A stretch of 16,119 nt of DNA from Microcaldota archaeon. GTDB taxonomy: Archaea; Micrarchaeota; Micrarchaeia; Micrarchaeales; CABMGC01. Where the stretch lies: contig JAKACG010000010.1 of assembly GCA_021821605.1 (NCBI GenBank), forward strand, positions 1 through 16,119, given 5' to 3'. The notes under the pieces are model-generated. The model worked only from the letters and a program-made list of their open reading frames with translations, did not search any database and was not told the origin of the DNA. Made by a program: the position numbers and the translations under genes. Position 1 is the stretch's first letter. Every line of letters starts with the position of its first letter. Positions 14,180 to 16,119 of this stretch are shown here, in pieces.

Positions 14180-14521
14180 TCACTTTCCAAATTCGTCTAT
14201 TGCTTCATCAACCAACTGACTGTAAGATAATGCAGGGCCTCCTCCCATTAAAACAGCTACCCATCCAGCTTCACGTACTTCTTTTTCATTAGCACCGCAG
14301 TCAAAAGCCGCTTTAACATGATAAGCTATGCACCATTCGCAATGGCTCGTTACTGATAAGGCAATGGCTATTAGTTCCTTGGTTTTTTTATCTAAAGCTC
14401 CTGGCTTTTCTATAGCCTCAAGAAGCTCCATGAACTTGCCTATTTGAGCAGGACTATCTTTTTGCCATTTACCTACAGAACCATAAAATTCATCCAAAAG
14501 ATCCTTCATTTTTCCTGACAT
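14180..14521 (-). CDS. AhpD / carboxymuconolactone decarboxylase-like thiol protein
   Basis: A 113-aa single-domain member of the CMD/AhpD fold. The AhpD catalytic spacing is intact: E49, then C61 and C64 (CEWC), then H68 (E-x11-C-x2-C-x3-H). AhpD's additional histidine between the cysteines is replaced by W63. Proteins of this kind are thiol-disulfide peroxidases or reductases, and the CxxC suggests redox activity rather than decarboxylation. The ATG at 14521 is chosen because GGTGG lies 4 nt upstream and the preceding codons from an in-frame ATG at 14548 do not resemble the family. Reduction by a thioredoxin system, which this genome has through trxB, is possible. The gene stands alone, followed by an intergenic tandem repeat. 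Confidence 0.85.
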   Translation of the reverse strand: MSGKMKDLLDEFYGSVGKWQKDSPAQIGKFMELLEAIEKPGALDKKTKELIAIALSVTSHCEWCIAYHVKAAFDCGANEKEVREAGWVAVLMGGGPALSYSQLVDEAIDEFGK

Positions 14522-14749
14522 AAAACCACCAAATAAATAGCAGAACATAATAATTTAAATAAATGTTAAATGGTAGGTTATGTCGATATATGATTAAGTT
14601 ACATATAATTGAGTTATTATTTAGGAATAATATCATTAAAGTTTTGCATTTTGTAAAAAATATAAATAGATTTAAATATCTTTTGTTAATTCTTGAAAAA
14701 TTTATATATCTTAACATACAAATACTTCTCCATTGAAAATAGGGAGTAT

Positions 14750-15310
14750 ATGCGATCTCAGATTGTAGAAAAAGGTATAGGGCAAAAAGTTGTCGAACTT
14801 TCAGACTTAGGATCGTTTGAAAAGGCGATACATACCTTAAATTTGAGTCCCACTCAAAAATTAGACCTTGATATTTTTGGAAGGGATAAATTAACTCCGC
14901 TTATGAATGCTGGCATAGCAGGAAATGAAGCAGCCTTTAATGCATTTCTAAGTAGAGGCGCTGATGTTGACATGAAGGATGCATTAGGAAATACGGCCAT
15001 TATGTATGCCATGGAATTTGGTAGGCATTTAATAGTAAAAACAGCTCTTCAAAAAGGCGCAAATGCAAATATACAAAATAAAAAAGGTATCACACTGCTA
15101 ATGATAGCTGCAAGAAATGATGATATAGATGGCTTAGCTCTAGTAATAATATATGGTAATCCAAATCCATTTATAAAAAATGAAGCAAATATGACAGCAA
15201 TGGATATAGCGAAGATTAATGATTCAAAAGAAATGATAAAGATACTTAAAGGATATGAAGAAGAGTATACTAACAAATTAATAACTCTAAAACAAATACA
15301 ACTTCAATGA
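14750..15310 (+). CDS. Ankyrin-repeat protein
   Basis: A 186-aa soluble protein with about four ankyrin repeats: 46-78 (DKLTPLMNAGIAGNE), 79-111 (LGNTAIMYAMEFGR), 112-145 (KGITLLMIAARNDD) and a weaker 146-172 (ANMTAMDIAKINDS). A helical N-terminal cap (1-45) and a short C-terminal helix flank them. There is no signal peptide or TM. Ankyrin repeats bind other proteins, so this is an adaptor or inhibitor by family; no catalytic domain is present. The ATG at 14750 is chosen over an in-frame TTG at 14693 because GGGAG lies just upstream, and a TATA box (TTTATATAT, about 14700-14709) would start transcription near 14732, after the TTG. The gene is divergent from the AhpD-like gene and convergent with the methyltransferase. 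Confidence 0.85.
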   Translation: MRSQIVEKGIGQKVVELSDLGSFEKAIHTLNLSPTQKLDLDIFGRDKLTPLMNAGIAGNEAAFNAFLSRGADVDMKDALGNTAIMYAMEFGRHLIVKTALQKGANANIQNKKGITLLMIAARNDDIDGLALVIIYGNPNPFIKNEANMTAMDIAKINDSKEMIKILKGYEEEYTNKLITLKQIQLQ

Positions 15311-15373
15311 AAAGCGCAAGGTAGTATTTAGATAGTATATTTCAACAAAATATTAATAAAAATATATACAAAA

Positions 15374-15964
15374 TTACGGAACAAATCTTGCAGATATAAA
15401 CTCTCCATTTATTTTTATCTTTGTCTTCATTTTAGAACTCTTTCCAATATCTTCAAGTTCTTCTTTACTAACCGAATGTTGAGATATAGGAGCATGTATC
15501 TTACTAAGCCTTGCTTTGTTATATTCATAAATGCGTATTTCTCCATCTTTTTTAAGAAAACCCTTGAGATATCGTAAGGATTTTTCCTTTTCTTTCCAAT
15601 GATGAAAAGAAAGTGAGCTGAAGATTATGTCGAATTTAATATTAAAAGGAATTTTTCTGCTAGAACCTATTGCAATATTTATGTTTTTGTAGTTTTTTGT
15701 CCTTCTTTTTGCAAGAAATACCATCTGTTTTGAAGGATCAACTGCAAAGATTGATATATTATTTTTATAAAGGCGCGTTATCTCTATAGGAATTGAAGCA
15801 GGACCTGTTCCTATATCAATAATGGTATTTGCCCTACTATTATAGATATCCTCTGCTATAAACTTAGAAAATTTCTTGTACGAACCTATCTTTGTAACTG
15901 CAAGATATGCAATAGACATAAAATATCCGAAGCGTTCTTCCCCTTTTAAATAATAATTTGACAT
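15374..15964 (-). CDS. Class I SAM-dependent methyltransferase, substrate unknown
   Basis: A 196-aa Rossmann-fold methyltransferase. Motif I is IIDIGTGPASIPI (48-60), the acidic residue that binds the SAM ribose is D76 in FAVDPSKQM, a SSRKIPF loop (101-107) precedes FDIIFSSLSFHHW (111-123, motif IV-like, with the HHW found in many small-molecule methyltransferases of the UbiE/Methyltransf_11 kind), and GEIRIYEYN (141-149) is the motif VI strand. The C-terminal part is short. The N-terminal 45 residues form a helical cap. A small-molecule or lipid/quinone-like substrate is possible, but neighbours give no clue. The start at 15964 has TATTTATT-like sequence about 30 nt upstream. The terminal ~155 bases of the window beyond it are A/T-rich and show no gene. 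Confidence 0.85.
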   Translation of the reverse strand: MSNYYLKGEERFGYFMSIAYLAVTKIGSYKKFSKFIAEDIYNSRANTIIDIGTGPASIPIEITRLYKNNISIFAVDPSKQMVFLAKRRTKNYKNINIAIGSSRKIPFNIKFDIIFSSLSFHHWKEKEKSLRYLKGFLKKDGEIRIYEYNKARLSKIHAPISQHSVSKEELEDIGKSSKMKTKIKINGEFISARFVP

Positions 15965-16119
15965 AATAACACAATAGTATATAACAACGAATAAATAAAA
16001 GCCACAATGTTTATTTAAATAATTGAATTTCAGTAAATTATCTTGTTTTAATTAATAAAATAATTTCATAAAGTTAAGTGTTTACCTAATTTAAAAAAAT
16101 TCTAATGATCAAAATCAAT

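Noticed and set aside
14490..14717. Minus-strand 75-codon frame between the AhpD-like and ankyrin genes
   Set aside because: Ile/Asn/Leu/Tyr-rich translation of A/T-rich intergenic DNA that also overlaps the better-supported AhpD-like start.

Overview
This is an A+T-rich stretch of an archaeal chromosome, very probably from a small-genome DPANN-type acidophile of the Micrarchaeota/Parvarchaeota (ARMAN) kind. The archaeal assignment rests on archaeal release factor aRF1 (NIKS and GGQ motifs), a tetraether-lipid-synthase-type radical SAM enzyme, a tRNA-Leu without an encoded CCA, TATA boxes about 27 nt before several start codons (leaderless genes), and GGTGA-type Shine-Dalgarno sites mainly on genes that follow another gene. 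The DPANN assignment is an inference from the Thr/Ser-rich membrane-anchored surface proteins and compact layout; no 16S rRNA gene or other phylogenetic marker settles it.

Layout. 1-1950: a beta-CASP metallo-beta-lactamase nuclease (partial at the left edge, minus strand) diverges from thioredoxin reductase. 1950-5680 (minus strand): an envelope block with a 784-aa surface protein containing a duplicated domain, a two-TM protein with an acidic coiled-coil tail, and a small membrane-anchored protein. 5775-7473: the accessory spot. An intact tRNA-Leu(UAG) and a decayed copy of its 3' three-quarters are direct repeats that bracket an AbiEi/AbiEii antitoxin-toxin pair with its own promoter, a perfect palindromic operator and foreign-looking codon use. 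No integrase lies between the repeats. 7593-9793: seryl-tRNA synthetase, a tiny two-TM protein and a second surface protein, on the plus strand. 9903-11096: aRF1. 11152-11202: a 3 x 17 bp tandem repeat between convergent genes.

11236-13983 (minus): a tetraether-lipid-synthase-like radical SAM enzyme with an unusual Cys/Gly-rich tail, followed by a gene of unknown function with an HMA-like fold. 14096-14131: a 12-bp tandem repeat. 14180-14521: an AhpD/carboxymuconolactone-decarboxylase-like protein. 14750-15310: an ankyrin-repeat protein. 15374-15964: a class I methyltransferase. The last ~155 bases hold no gene.

How the parts fit: serS, prf1 and the tRNA are housekeeping translation genes. 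The envelope genes and the tetraether-type lipid enzyme together suggest a glycoprotein-covered, possibly tetraether-based membrane. Thioredoxin reductase and the AhpD-like protein are redox genes. The AbiE cassette in the tRNA gene is the best candidate for a mobile or defence system. The Cys-tailed lipid enzyme with its unknown partner is the best candidate for undescribed biochemistry.
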